Shown here piece after piece: positions 6,232-12,395 of a DNA stretch of 13,787 nucleotides. The notes beneath the pieces were generated by a model that was not told the DNA's origin, made no database searches, and was given only the letters and a program-made list of their open reading frames with translations. The stretch is from Chloroflexota bacterium. Its GTDB lineage: Bacteria; Chloroflexota; Chloroflexia; QHBQ01; JADMIH01. The stretch is from the NCBI GenBank assembly GCA_015478675.1, contig JADMIH010000105.1, positions 1 to 13,787 of the forward strand, read 5' to 3'. Position numbers and translations under genes: made by a program. Numbering within the stretch: position 1 is the first letter of the stretch; every line of letters begins with the position of its first letter.

Positions 6232-6831
6232 GTGGACAAGAATGTAGAACTTACTGAGGAAGATGTGCATCACATCACCAGTTACCTGGATGTTGATGCC
6301 CCAACGGATAAAGCCGACCTGGCTTTTGTTTTCGGAGGTAGGTTTACTGAGCCAGCCTATATCGCTGCTGACCTGTTCAAGCAAGGCGTGGTCAAATACA
6401 TATTGTTGAGTGGTGGCGTGAATAGAATTACAGGGGGGAACGAGGCAGAGACACATCTTGCTATCGTCTTGCAAGAGGGAGTTCCAAGAGACCACATCAT
6501 TGTAGAAAACGAGTCCACCAACACTTATGAAAACGCGCTATGGACATTACCCAGGTTGAGTGCTCAAGTAGAGCTGGCAAGCATAAAGCGGGTTGTGGTA
6601 ATAACAAAGTGGTATCATTGCCGCCGTGCTATGATGACCCTCAAAAGGAGCTGGCCTGAGGGTATCCACTATTTCACGAAGTGCTTTGAGCCAGAAGGAA
6701 TACCACTCACACAATGGTGGTTGCACGAGGCATCACGCAAGCGCGCTCTGAAGGAGTGGCAGCGCATTCCCTACTACATGCAGGCCAGCTACCTAGCTGA
6801 TTTACACAAGGGAGATGATGGCTGGGTTTAA
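6232..6831 (+). CDS. YdcF/DUF218 family protein
   Basis: This 199-residue protein is of the YdcF-like DUF218 family, related to ElyC/SanA but without a membrane anchor. The fold is Rossmann-like. Family landmarks are DLAFVFGGRF (29-38), YILLSGGVNRITGGNEAET (56-74), the signature STNTYENALW (95-104), and VVVITKWYHCRRAMMTLKR (121-139). The function of soluble members is not firmly known; envelope-linked relatives affect cell-wall precursor handling, and E. coli YdcF has been reported to bind S-adenosylmethionine. The start is GTG 6232, with AGAGGG at 6217-6222 nine bases upstream; the first downstream in-frame ATG is far inside. The gene has its own likely promoter and converges with the DinB-like gene. 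The 60-base gap after it shows no clear terminator. Confidence 0.85.
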   Translation: MDKNVELTEEDVHHITSYLDVDAPTDKADLAFVFGGRFTEPAYIAADLFKQGVVKYILLSGGVNRITGGNEAETHLAIVLQEGVPRDHIIVENESTNTYENALWTLPRLSAQVELASIKRVVVITKWYHCRRAMMTLKRSWPEGIHYFTKCFEPEGIPLTQWWLHEASRKRALKEWQRIPYYMQASYLADLHKGDDGWV

Positions 6832-6891
6832 CTCCGCGCGCATATGCTGCCCGGTCTCCACATCTGACTATCGCGCGTTACGGAATGCTTA

Positions 6892-7341
6892 TCACAAAGC
6901 TCCCGCTATCTCGTCAATATGCGCTTTGCGGTGGATTGAGCGGTCTACCATACGGTGCTCGTGTTTGCCTCCGCCCTTCATGTAAGCGTCCAGACGGTCT
7001 GCGGGCAAGCTTGCTATTTTGCGGTCTACAGCCTCGGCTGCTTCAACAGCCTGGCGAGCGGCCTCACGCGGGGGTAGAGCAAGCCACTGGGCGAAGCCCG
7101 CGCTGTTGATCATATCTTGCTCTACATCTGTGCTGAAGTGCCTGTTAGTGTCGCCTTGCTCCCATAACTCCCAGCAGGCAAAGCGCATACGGTCCCAGAA
7201 TGCAAGGTGCGCCAGCATCGCGGCGACCGTCCACCCATCATCCCTCACATCGCGAGCCAGTTGCTCGTCGCTGAGGCTCGCTACCAGCCTGGTCAGCCTT
7301 GCCCGCTCTGCGTCATTCCGCTGTCTGTAAGATTGGTCCAT
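6892..7341 (-). CDS. DinB-like four-helix metal protein
   Basis: This 149-residue protein has the DinB/maleylpyruvate isomerase-like helical-bundle pattern. The expected three-histidine metal site is present: H45 in GWTVAAMLAHLAFWDRM (36-52), and H137 and H141 in SIHRKAHIDEI (135-145). Family members are usually thiol-dependent transferases or stress proteins that bind a divalent metal and a low-molecular-weight thiol; the substrate here is unknown. It is slightly shorter than average but complete. The start is ATG 7341, with GGAG (7352-7355 on the - strand) 10 bases upstream. It follows the glycosylase gene by 41 bases on the same strand and may be the last gene of a repair-related transcript. 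Confidence 0.82.
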   Translation of the reverse strand: MDQSYRQRNDAERARLTRLVASLSDEQLARDVRDDGWTVAAMLAHLAFWDRMRFACWELWEQGDTNRHFSTDVEQDMINSAGFAQWLALPPREAARQAVEAAEAVDRKIASLPADRLDAYMKGGGKHEHRMVDRSIHRKAHIDEIAGAL

Positions 7342-7382
7342 AAATGTGTCGCTCCATCATAACTGCCTCAGCCCGATTGCTT

Positions 7383-8072
7383 TCATATCCCCAACTCCAC
7401 CACCCACTCGCGCAGTATACCCATAGCCCGAGCCACAGCTTCTACATTCTCACGGTCGTTCAGCCAACGGCTAACACCTGATGGGTGGGGCAATGGGAGA
7501 TAGCAAACGCCCTCCTTCTTTACGGCTGTACCCACCACCGCGCTCAAGGAAGGCGCTCTGCCGAGAAAGGTCTGGATCGCCAGCATGCCGACCAACAAAA
7601 TTATCTCAGGCTGGAGCAGGCGCAGCTGGTCGTCGAGCCAGGGCCTGCAAAGCAACTGCTCGGTGAGGGTGGGCAGTCGGTCGCCTCTCGCGCCGGGGAG
7701 ACGGCCTGGATAGCACTTGGTGACCGCGCTAAAGTGAATCTTGCGCCAGAAGTCGTCACGCGGTATGCCGCCCATCTCAAACCAGGCCCGCAGCTTTTCG
7801 CCTGCTATCCCGGCGAAGGGGCGGTTTTCGCATGTGGCGCGCAAGCCGGGCGCTTGCCCTATCAGCAGGATGCGCGGCAGAGGAGCATCCGGCTCAGGGT
7901 CGCGGGCGATAGGCGTTGACTCGCGCTCGCTGAGGTACCCTGCCAGGTGACAGTGGCGGCAGGCGCGCATGCGGGTGTTCAACTCAATAAGGGTGGAGAA
8001 GGGTGGATCGAGGTGATATCCACAGGTTGAAGGCCCGCTATTCTCTATTGCGAGATGCTCTATGCCGGGCAT
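7383..8072 (-). CDS. Uracil-DNA glycosylase, family-4-like with Fe-S cysteines
   Basis: This 229-residue enzyme should remove uracil from DNA to leave an abasic site. Motif 1 is LLIGQAPG (69-76), followed by RPFAGIAGEKLRAWF (84-98); motif 2 is LPHPSGVSRWLN (194-205). Four cysteines, C38 and C41 (RACRHCHLA), C120 (TKCYPG) and C142 (LLCRPW), stand where family-4 enzymes hold a 4Fe-4S cluster. The GQAPG form, lacking the usual acidic residues just after it, and the HPSG-SRWLN motif resemble a divergent branch annotated simply as uracil-DNA glycosylase family. Its exact base preference is therefore open. The start is ATG 8072; AGAAGG (8080-8085 on the - strand) lies 7 bases upstream, inside the end of the endonuclease IV gene. 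Only 3 bases separate the two genes, so they are almost surely translated from one message and act one after the other. Confidence 0.88.
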   Translation of the reverse strand: MPGIEHLAIENSGPSTCGYHLDPPFSTLIELNTRMRACRHCHLAGYLSERESTPIARDPEPDAPLPRILLIGQAPGLRATCENRPFAGIAGEKLRAWFEMGGIPRDDFWRKIHFSAVTKCYPGRLPGARGDRLPTLTEQLLCRPWLDDQLRLLQPEIILLVGMLAIQTFLGRAPSLSAVVGTAVKKEGVCYLPLPHPSGVSRWLNDRENVEAVARAMGILREWVVELGI

Positions 8073-8075
8073 ACT

Positions 8076-8945
8076 TTAACCTTCTTGCCCCTGGACCAGG
8101 CTGCGCAGCAGGGCGAGGTTCTCTTTATCCTCCGCCATGTCGGGGCCTTTGGGGGTCTCCAGCACCTTGGGGAGAGATGCCAGGCGTGGATCGTTCATTA
8201 TCATGCGGAACGGCTCAACCCCCAGCGCGCCCTTGCCAATATGCTCGTGGCGGTCAAGGTGAGAGCCGAGGCCCTTCTTCGAGTCGTTCAGGTGAATGGC
8301 ACGCAGCTTGTCGAGACCTACTATTCTGTCAAACGACTCTACCATGCGCTCGTATGTCAGAGGCTCTGTGAAGTCTATGCCTGCGGCAAAAAGATGGCAT
8401 GTATCCCAGCAAACAGCTACTCGCGGCTTATTTTCAGCGCTGAGCGAGCCAAGTATAGTGGCGAAGTGCTCAAAGCAGTAACAAAGGCAAGTGCCCTGTC
8501 CGGCCGTAGTCTCCAGTAGCACCGTAACCTGCTGGCCTGGGCGTTCGGCCAGCACACGGTCGATACCGCGTGCTATCCGCTCAAGGCCGACTTCCTCGCC
8601 CGAACCCATGTGCGCTCCCGCGTGAGTAACGAGCGCCGGAATAGCAAGAGTGGCGCAGCGGTCAAGCTCATGGCCGAAGGCTTGCAGCGACTTCTCCCAG
8701 AGAAGGTCGTCAGGGCTGGCAAGGTTGATCAGGTAGGAGTCGTGAACAATCAGAGCCGATGCATCGAGGCAAGACTGCTCACGCGTGCGCTTGAATAAAT
8801 CGGCCTCTCCTTCGCTGATCGGCTTCGCGGCCCATTGGTTAGCATTCTTGCTGAAAAGCTGCACAGCCGTACAGCCGATTTCCTCTGCGCGCTCAAGCGC
8901 CTTGTAATAGCCGCCCGCAGCCGACATGTGAGCGCCAAGTTTCAT
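8076..8945 (-). CDS. nfo: Endonuclease IV (abasic-site endonuclease)
   Basis: This 289-residue zinc enzyme cuts DNA on the 5' side of abasic sites in base excision repair. All nine metal ligands known from E. coli Nfo can be matched: H68 (VHDSYLINLA), H108 (THAGAHMGSGEE), E145 (LLETTAGQG), D181 and H184 (WDTCHLFAAG), H218 (IHLNDSKKGLGS), D231 and H233 (DRHEHIGKG), and E263 (LETPKG). The length is normal. The start is ATG 8945 (MKLGAHMSAAGG), with GGAG (8951-8954 on the - strand) 5 bases upstream. The frame stays open 27 codons further, but that extension is not family-like and would cover the promoter. It is followed after 3 bases by the uracil-DNA glycosylase gene, forming a two-step repair operon. 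Confidence 0.97.
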   Translation of the reverse strand: MKLGAHMSAAGGYYKALERAEEIGCTAVQLFSKNANQWAAKPISEGEADLFKRTREQSCLDASALIVHDSYLINLASPDDLLWEKSLQAFGHELDRCATLAIPALVTHAGAHMGSGEEVGLERIARGIDRVLAERPGQQVTVLLETTAGQGTCLCYCFEHFATILGSLSAENKPRVAVCWDTCHLFAAGIDFTEPLTYERMVESFDRIVGLDKLRAIHLNDSKKGLGSHLDRHEHIGKGALGVEPFRMIMNDPRLASLPKVLETPKGPDMAEDKENLALLRSLVQGQEG

Positions 8946-8971
8946 TCTATCTCCATAAGAACAAAGGGTAG

Positions 8972-8999
8972 AAGCCTCTCTAAGGCTTGATCTATTATA
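8972..8999 (-). promoter_or_regulatory. Promoter region of the repair operon
   Basis: On the - strand TATAAT occupies 8999-8994, a perfect -10 box, placing the transcript start near 8987. No good -35 box is visible. An inverted repeat (AAGCCT 8972-8977, AGGCTT 8983-8988, 5-base loop) covers the expected start point and could be an operator or a 5' hairpin of the message. Confidence 0.5.
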
Positions 9000-9034
9000 G
9001 AGCATCCTGCGGTGAGGAAAGGACAAAACGACGA

Positions 9035-9046
9035 GAGGCGCGCCTC
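9035..9046. terminator. 12-base palindrome downstream of the peptidase gene
   Basis: GAGGCGCGCCTC is a perfect palindrome. Read on the - strand, downstream of the pyroglutamyl peptidase stop, it is followed by TCGTCGTTTTG. That would make a short GC-rich stem with a broken T-run, a weak terminator between the peptidase gene and the repair operon. Confidence 0.35.
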
Positions 9047-9085
9047 GGCTTTGGCTACCTGCTATCTGCCGCCCTGCCCTATGAG

Positions 9086-9727
9086 CTAGCCGTTAGTGGC
9101 TGCTGGGATGGCTTCTGCTATAGCCTCTAACGCGGCCAACACACCTCGCTCCATGTCGGATAAGAGCATTCCGGGCGCCACAGGATCATCACCCGGCAAG
9201 CCAGGAACATGTATGAAGCCTATGCGCGGCGCGTCAGGCAGGCTTTTTGCCCAGGCCAGCGCCATGTAAAGAGTGTGGTTGCACAAATATTCGCCCGCAC
9301 TCAACGACAGTTCAACCGGCAAGCCCGTAGAGATGATTCTAGCGACTATAATCTCCACAGGCAGTGTGCTGGGCAGTTCGTCTGGCCCATTGGCGTCAAT
9401 GTGCAGGATACCTGGTGAGCCACCGGAGTTGTCGGGGCGGTTGTCGCAGGCGTTACAAGCCCGGCTTTCAACGGAGATGTAAGGGCGGCGGGCCGCTTGC
9501 CCCAGCATCAACAGCCACTGCGGGCGCATCTGCTCGATAGCGGCGCGCAGAGCAGGCCACGCCTGTTGCCAATCTACAGGAAGCTGCCTGGATATAACGT
9601 GCAGGCCACCAATTTGCTTATTATCCAAGGCGCGTGCAACCTCCCAGGAAGGGTTGGTAGACCACTTGCCGAACGGTTCAAAGCCCGTGAGCAGTAAGGT
9701 AGGAGGGAGATGTTGCTTATTATCCAT
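9086..9727 (-). CDS. pcp: Pyroglutamyl-peptidase I
   Basis: This 213-residue cytosolic cysteine peptidase (family C15) removes N-terminal pyroglutamate from peptides. The catalytic triad is visible and at normal spacing: E87 in ISVESRA, C149 in LSAGEYLCNHTLYM, and H173 in IGFIHVPGLP. The N-terminal motif LLTGFEPFG (12-20) is typical. The segment RACNACDNRPDNSGG (89-103) carries two further cysteines. The length is normal. The ATG at 9727 directly abuts the TAA of the upstream CMD-type gene with no base between, and I see no good ribosome site, so translation is probably coupled to that gene. If so, output of the peptidase depends on ribosomes reading through the TGA (selenocysteine) codon upstream. 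This dependence is an inference. Confidence 0.93.
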   Translation of the reverse strand: MDNKQHLPPTLLLTGFEPFGKWSTNPSWEVARALDNKQIGGLHVISRQLPVDWQQAWPALRAAIEQMRPQWLLMLGQAARRPYISVESRACNACDNRPDNSGGSPGILHIDANGPDELPSTLPVEIIVARIISTGLPVELSLSAGEYLCNHTLYMALAWAKSLPDAPRIGFIHVPGLPGDDPVAPGMLLSDMERGVLAALEAIAEAIPAATNG

Positions 9728-10258
9728 TTAGCGAGTGATATCCAGCCGCAGCGCGTCGCTTACACGGTTGAAGTAGTTGAACAGACCTATGGCGCAGGTC
9801 ATTTCGACGATCTGGCCGCCGTCGAAGGAGCCTTTCAATCGCCCCCAAAGCTCGTCACTCACTGCATGGCCCGACTCGGTGATCCGGTCGGCAAACTCCA
9901 AAGCAACCAACTCTTTCTCTGAGAAGAGAGCAGTGTCGAGTATAGCGTTTTGCAAGCCGGCAATTTTCTCCTCCGGCACCTTGTGACGCCGCAACGCGGC
10001 GGTGTGCGAAGCCAGTCAATATGCACACCTGTTGAGGGCGCTGGTGCGAACAATTAGCATCTCCTTGAAAGAAGGGGCCAATGTGCCTGTGCCGAGGATA
10101 GCGGCCATGTGCGCCTCTGCGGTCAGCATAATCTCCGGGCGAACAGCAAGGGTGCGGAACATATTAGGTATGTTGCCGCGCGTTCGCATAAATCTGTCGA
10201 AGACCTTGCGCACTTCGGGCGTGGCGTCATCCGGGTCTATTATCGGGAGCCGAGCCAT
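9728..10258 (-). CDS. CMD/AhpD-like selenoprotein (in-frame TGA read as Sec)
   Basis: Read through one in-frame TGA (10018-10016), this is a single 176-residue carboxymuconolactone decarboxylase/AhpD-like protein. The N-terminal half, starting MARLPIIDPDDATPEVRKVF, is typical of CMD proteins. The redox motif reads NRCAY-U-LASHTAALRR, with C78, Sec81 and H85. Their spacing, and E66 twelve residues before C78, equal the Glu118/Cys130/Cys133/His137 layout of Mycobacterium tuberculosis AhpD. The C-terminal half (82-176) keeps family-like helices such as EKELVALEFADRIT. Members act as thiol-dependent peroxidases or disulfide reductases; selenium in place of the second cysteine should raise reactivity. 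The start is ATG 10258, with GGAGG (10265-10269) 6 bases upstream. A SECIS-like hairpin follows the TGA. The alternative is a Cys-to-stop mutation or sequencing error, which would leave an 80-residue fragment. The pyroglutamyl peptidase gene follows with no gap. Confidence 0.85.
9973..10018 (-). promoter_or_regulatory. UGA codon and putative bacterial SECIS hairpin
   Basis: Right after the UGA (10018-10016), CUGGC (10015-10011) can pair with GCCGG (9977-9973). Inside, CGCCGC (10001-9996) pairs perfectly with GCGGCG (9992-9987) around the loop GUU (9995-9993). The apical loop begins 20 bases after the UGA. As I recall, the bacterial SECIS consensus asks for roughly 16-37 bases from UGA to loop, a short upper stem and a G among the first loop bases, and this element satisfies all three. 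The E. coli fdhF element also uses a loop GU contacted by SelB. The 43-base overall size is similar. The 9-by-9 internal loop is less regular. Confidence 0.75.
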
Positions 10259-10294
10259 ATTGATCCTCCAATGCGGTTCGAGGGGTGTAGCTAC

Positions 10295-10303
10295 ATTGTA
10301 TCA
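10295..10303 (-). promoter_or_regulatory. Extended -10 promoter for the selenoprotein gene
   Basis: On the - strand TGATACAAT (10303-10295) forms an extended -10 box (TG, one base, TACAAT, 5 of 6). Transcription should start near 10288, about 30 bases before ATG 10258. This suggests that the CMD-type gene and pcp can be expressed apart from the methyltransferase gene upstream. Confidence 0.5.
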
Positions 10304-10331
10304 CAAAAGGGTGACGTCGCGCCCTGGAGAA

Positions 10332-10979
10332 CTACCGTTGAGGCAACGAATCCCGCCGTAGAACAAGCGACTGAAAATGCACGTCTGGCTCACGCTCAAG
10401 CGGGATCGCCCTGAAGTAAAGTAGCTCAAAGAATGAGGCGACTATCTCTTGTAGGTGCTCATCGGTGTGATAGGAGAAGAAGCGCTTCGGGTCATGGTGG
10501 TCACCAGGCCAGGGTCCCTCACGGTCCAGACCTCCATAGAGACCCAGGTAAAAAAGGCCTCCAGCTTTTAGTAAAGACCGAATCCGCGCCAGGACTGAGG
10601 GCATATCACGCCCCGGAACGTGCAGCAGGCAGTTGAGGGCGTAAACCGCATCGAAGGTGCCCTCCGCAAAATCGAGGTGAAGGAAGTCCATTGTATAAGC
10701 AGTCAGCCCCTTCGCCTGGCAGAGCTTCACCATCTCAGGTGAAAGGTCGGTGCTGATGACCCGCAGCCCATTGTCCTGAAAGAACTTGCTGTCCTTGCCT
10801 GTGCCCGCGCCTACCTCCAGCAGTGACGTTTTGCCCTCTTTCTGGAGCATTCGCAGGAAGTACTTTCTCTCCTCCGTTTTCCAGGCAGCAACGGGGCTTT
10901 GCTCGCGCTCTTCAGCGGTGCGATCATAAGAATTGCGTAGCTCAGCTATTACTTCATCATATATATACATAGGCTCCAT
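10332..10979 (-). CDS. Class I SAM-dependent methyltransferase
   Basis: This 215-residue cytosolic enzyme has the Rossmann-type methyltransferase pattern. Motif I is LLEVGAGTGKDSKFF (53-67); the acidic residue that holds the ribose hydroxyls is D78 in ISTDLSPEMV; D98 in TMDFLHLDF lies near the adenine; and FDAVYALNCLLHVP (109-122) is the post-motif strand. A motif-like LLKAGGLFYLGLYG (136-149) follows. The GGLDREGPWPGDHHDPKRFF region (149-168) should line the acceptor pocket. The substrate is unknown. The start is taken as ATG 10979, because AGAGGG (overlapping the stop of the gene before it) lies 7 bases upstream. TTG at 11003 is also open but would overlap that gene, and ATG 10970 is a third option. 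It is the third gene of a tight - strand group with the quinone oxidoreductase. Confidence 0.85.
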   Translation of the reverse strand: MEPMYIYDEVIAELRNSYDRTAEEREQSPVAAWKTEERKYFLRMLQKEGKTSLLEVGAGTGKDSKFFQDNGLRVISTDLSPEMVKLCQAKGLTAYTMDFLHLDFAEGTFDAVYALNCLLHVPGRDMPSVLARIRSLLKAGGLFYLGLYGGLDREGPWPGDHHDPKRFFSYHTDEHLQEIVASFFELLYFRAIPLEREPDVHFQSLVLRRDSLPQR

Positions 10980-10990
10980 CCCCGAGCCCT

Positions 10991-11299
10991 CTACGCGTCC
11001 CAACGCGCCTCAGCCTCATCGCTCAAAAGGCCGAGCCACCAACTTCCAAGCCGGACCCAGCCGGAACGCGTGTTGCCCGCCCCATCAGCTACGACTACTC
11101 GATAGACAACCTGGCCTTTAGATGAGGTCCAGAAGAATGGTCCGCGAAAAAAGTATGCGTTATTGTACCGTAGTAAGCTGTACCCATTCCTGGATGCCCA
11201 TTCCTGAAGCATAGCGAGCGAACGGCGTGAGCGCCAGACGAGGCTCAGCGCCGCGATAACAATAACGAGGATAACGAAAGGAATGTAAAGCGAATCCAC
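10991..11299 (-). CDS. Small membrane-anchored protein of unknown function
   Basis: This 102-residue protein has one N-terminal hydrophobic segment (about 4-22) followed by basic residues (WRSRRSL), so the rest should lie in the cytoplasm. The soluble part has the pattern LQEWASRNGYSLLRY (31-45), FFRGPFFWTSSKGQVVYRV (50-68) and GWVRLGSWWLGLLSDEAEAR (80-99). I recall similar uncharacterised proteins with a GPFFW-SS and a GWWLGLL-like block in other bacteria, but I cannot name a family. The start is GTG 11299, 3 bases after the stop of the quinone oxidoreductase, with only a weak ribosome site (GGGG). Its stop overlaps the ribosome site of the methyltransferase. The tight packing supports a real gene in one operon. 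Confidence 0.75.
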   Translation of the reverse strand: MDSLYIPFVILVIVIAALSLVWRSRRSLAMLQEWASRNGYSLLRYNNAYFFRGPFFWTSSKGQVVYRVVVADGAGNTRSGWVRLGSWWLGLLSDEAEARWDA

Positions 11300-11302
11300 T
11301 CT

Positions 11303-12277
11303 CTACCCCGGTATGAGAAGGAGCTTGCCGGCGGTGGCGCGACCTTCCAGAAGGCGGTGCGCTTCGGCTGCCTGGGAAAGGGGAAGCACGCGGTCAATCC
11401 GCAGCTTGAGCGCGCCCGAAGCTACCATATTGAGCACAGCATCGGCGTGCATCAGCAGTTCTTCGCGTCTGGCGATGTAGTGGAAGAGGGTTGGACGCGT
11501 CAGGAAGAGGGATGAGCGGGCGATAGGAGCCATCTCCACAGTTGGAACAGGGCCGCTTGACTGCCCAAAGCTGACCATGTAACCGAGCATAGCAAGGGAG
11601 TTGAGGCTTTTGGTGAAAGTGTCCTTACCGACGGAGTCGTAGACTACGTTTACACCTTCCCCATCGGTGAGCCGCTTTACCTCCACCTCGAAGTCCTGCT
11701 GAGTGTAGAGAATGACCTCATCAGCTCCTGCCTCACGAGCAAGGGCAGCTTTCTCGTCTGTTGAAACGGTGCCGTACACCGTTGCGCCCAGTTGCTTTGC
11801 CATTTGCACCAGCAGCGACCCAGCACCCCCCGCTGCGGCATGAACCAGCACGCGGTCTCCGCGCTTTACGGGATATGTCGTGTGCGTCAGGTAATGAGCG
11901 GTCATTCCCTGCAACATCGCGGCTGCCGCCTGCTGGGAGTCCATACCTTCAGGGATTGGAACCAGCATCTGCGCGGGCACAGTGGCGTAATCGGCGTAAG
12001 AGCCTGAGCCGAGTCGAGCCGCGTAAGCCACGCGCTCGCCGACGCGGGGGGTGGAGACCCCAGGCCCAAGTGCCTCCACAATGCCCGCTGCCTCTCCCCC
12101 CGGCGTAAAAGGAAGCTCCTTCTCGTATAGCCCGCTGCGATTGTAAACATCTATGAAGTTGACCCCTGAGGCTTCTACTTTTACAAGGGCTTCACCTTCG
12201 GCAGGCACAGGTATATCTATCTCTTCGTAGGACAAAACCTCTGGGCCGCCTGTCTTGTACACACGTATTGCATGCAT
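11303..12277 (-). CDS. NADPH:quinone oxidoreductase, zinc-independent
   Basis: This 324-residue enzyme of the medium-chain dehydrogenase superfamily reduces quinones or related enones with NADPH. It has the quinone reductase form of the N-terminal domain, ASGVNFIDVYNRSGLY (36-51) and PFTPGGEAAGIVEALGPGV (56-74), then VLVHAAAGGAGSLLVQMAKQ (143-162), whose AAAGGAG loop binds the cofactor pyrophosphate. The zinc-binding cysteines of alcohol dehydrogenases are absent, as expected. Further blocks are GVNVVYDSVGKDTF (208-221) and RIDRVLPLSQAAEAHRLLEG (293-312). The length is normal. The start is ATG 12277, with GGGAG (12285-12289 on the - strand) 7 bases upstream. It heads a tight three-gene group with the small membrane protein and methyltransferase, and is divergent from the acyl-CoA dehydrogenase at 12515. 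Confidence 0.93.
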   Translation of the reverse strand: MHAIRVYKTGGPEVLSYEEIDIPVPAEGEALVKVEASGVNFIDVYNRSGLYEKELPFTPGGEAAGIVEALGPGVSTPRVGERVAYAARLGSGSYADYATVPAQMLVPIPEGMDSQQAAAAMLQGMTAHYLTHTTYPVKRGDRVLVHAAAGGAGSLLVQMAKQLGATVYGTVSTDEKAALAREAGADEVILYTQQDFEVEVKRLTDGEGVNVVYDSVGKDTFTKSLNSLAMLGYMVSFGQSSGPVPTVEMAPIARSSLFLTRPTLFHYIARREELLMHADAVLNMVASGALKLRIDRVLPLSQAAEAHRLLEGRATAGKLLLIPG

Positions 12278-12310
12278 GATTTGTCTCCCTCTATGGCTGC
12301 TGGGAGCCGG

Positions 12311-12339
12311 TTGACACCCAAATACCCCTATGATAGACT
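12311..12339 (+). promoter_or_regulatory. Candidate promoter for the right-edge acyl-CoA dehydrogenase
   Basis: TTGACA at 12311-12316 is a perfect -35 box, with TAGACT (4 of 6) 17 bases later at 12334-12339. It points toward the acyl-CoA dehydrogenase gene and would give a leader of about 170 bases that contains the palindrome at 12396-12418. The - strand promoter of the quinone oxidoreductase should lie in the same stretch (TATCAT on the - strand at 12335-12330 is a possible -10 box). Confidence 0.4.
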
Positions 12340-12395
12340 GGCAGCGTAAAGTGTGGGGGTGTGCGCTCCAAATGGCTACCTTCGTAAATTAGCGC

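Noticed and set aside
5775..6239. A 154-residue open frame on the - strand opposite the first acyl-CoA dehydrogenase
   Set aside because: It has no family features and overlaps conserved dehydrogenase motifs, so it is a shadow frame.
8946..9026. N-terminal extension of endonuclease IV to 9026
   Set aside because: The family starts at MKLGAHMS, ATG 8945 has GGAG at good spacing, and the extension overlaps the -10 box.
9728..9994. A separate 88-residue gene starting at TTG 9994
   Set aside because: It has no ribosome site, begins inside the redox-motif helix, and continues in frame with the upstream piece across the TGA. The joined selenoprotein explains both pieces better.
9728..10258. General reassignment of TGA to an amino acid in this genome
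   Set aside because: TGA ends the cytochrome, aminotransferase, DinB-like and glycosylase genes at natural protein ends, so it is a working stop codon.
10980..11003. Methyltransferase start at TTG 11003
   Set aside because: It would overlap the gene before it, and ATG 10979 has AGAGGG seven bases upstream.
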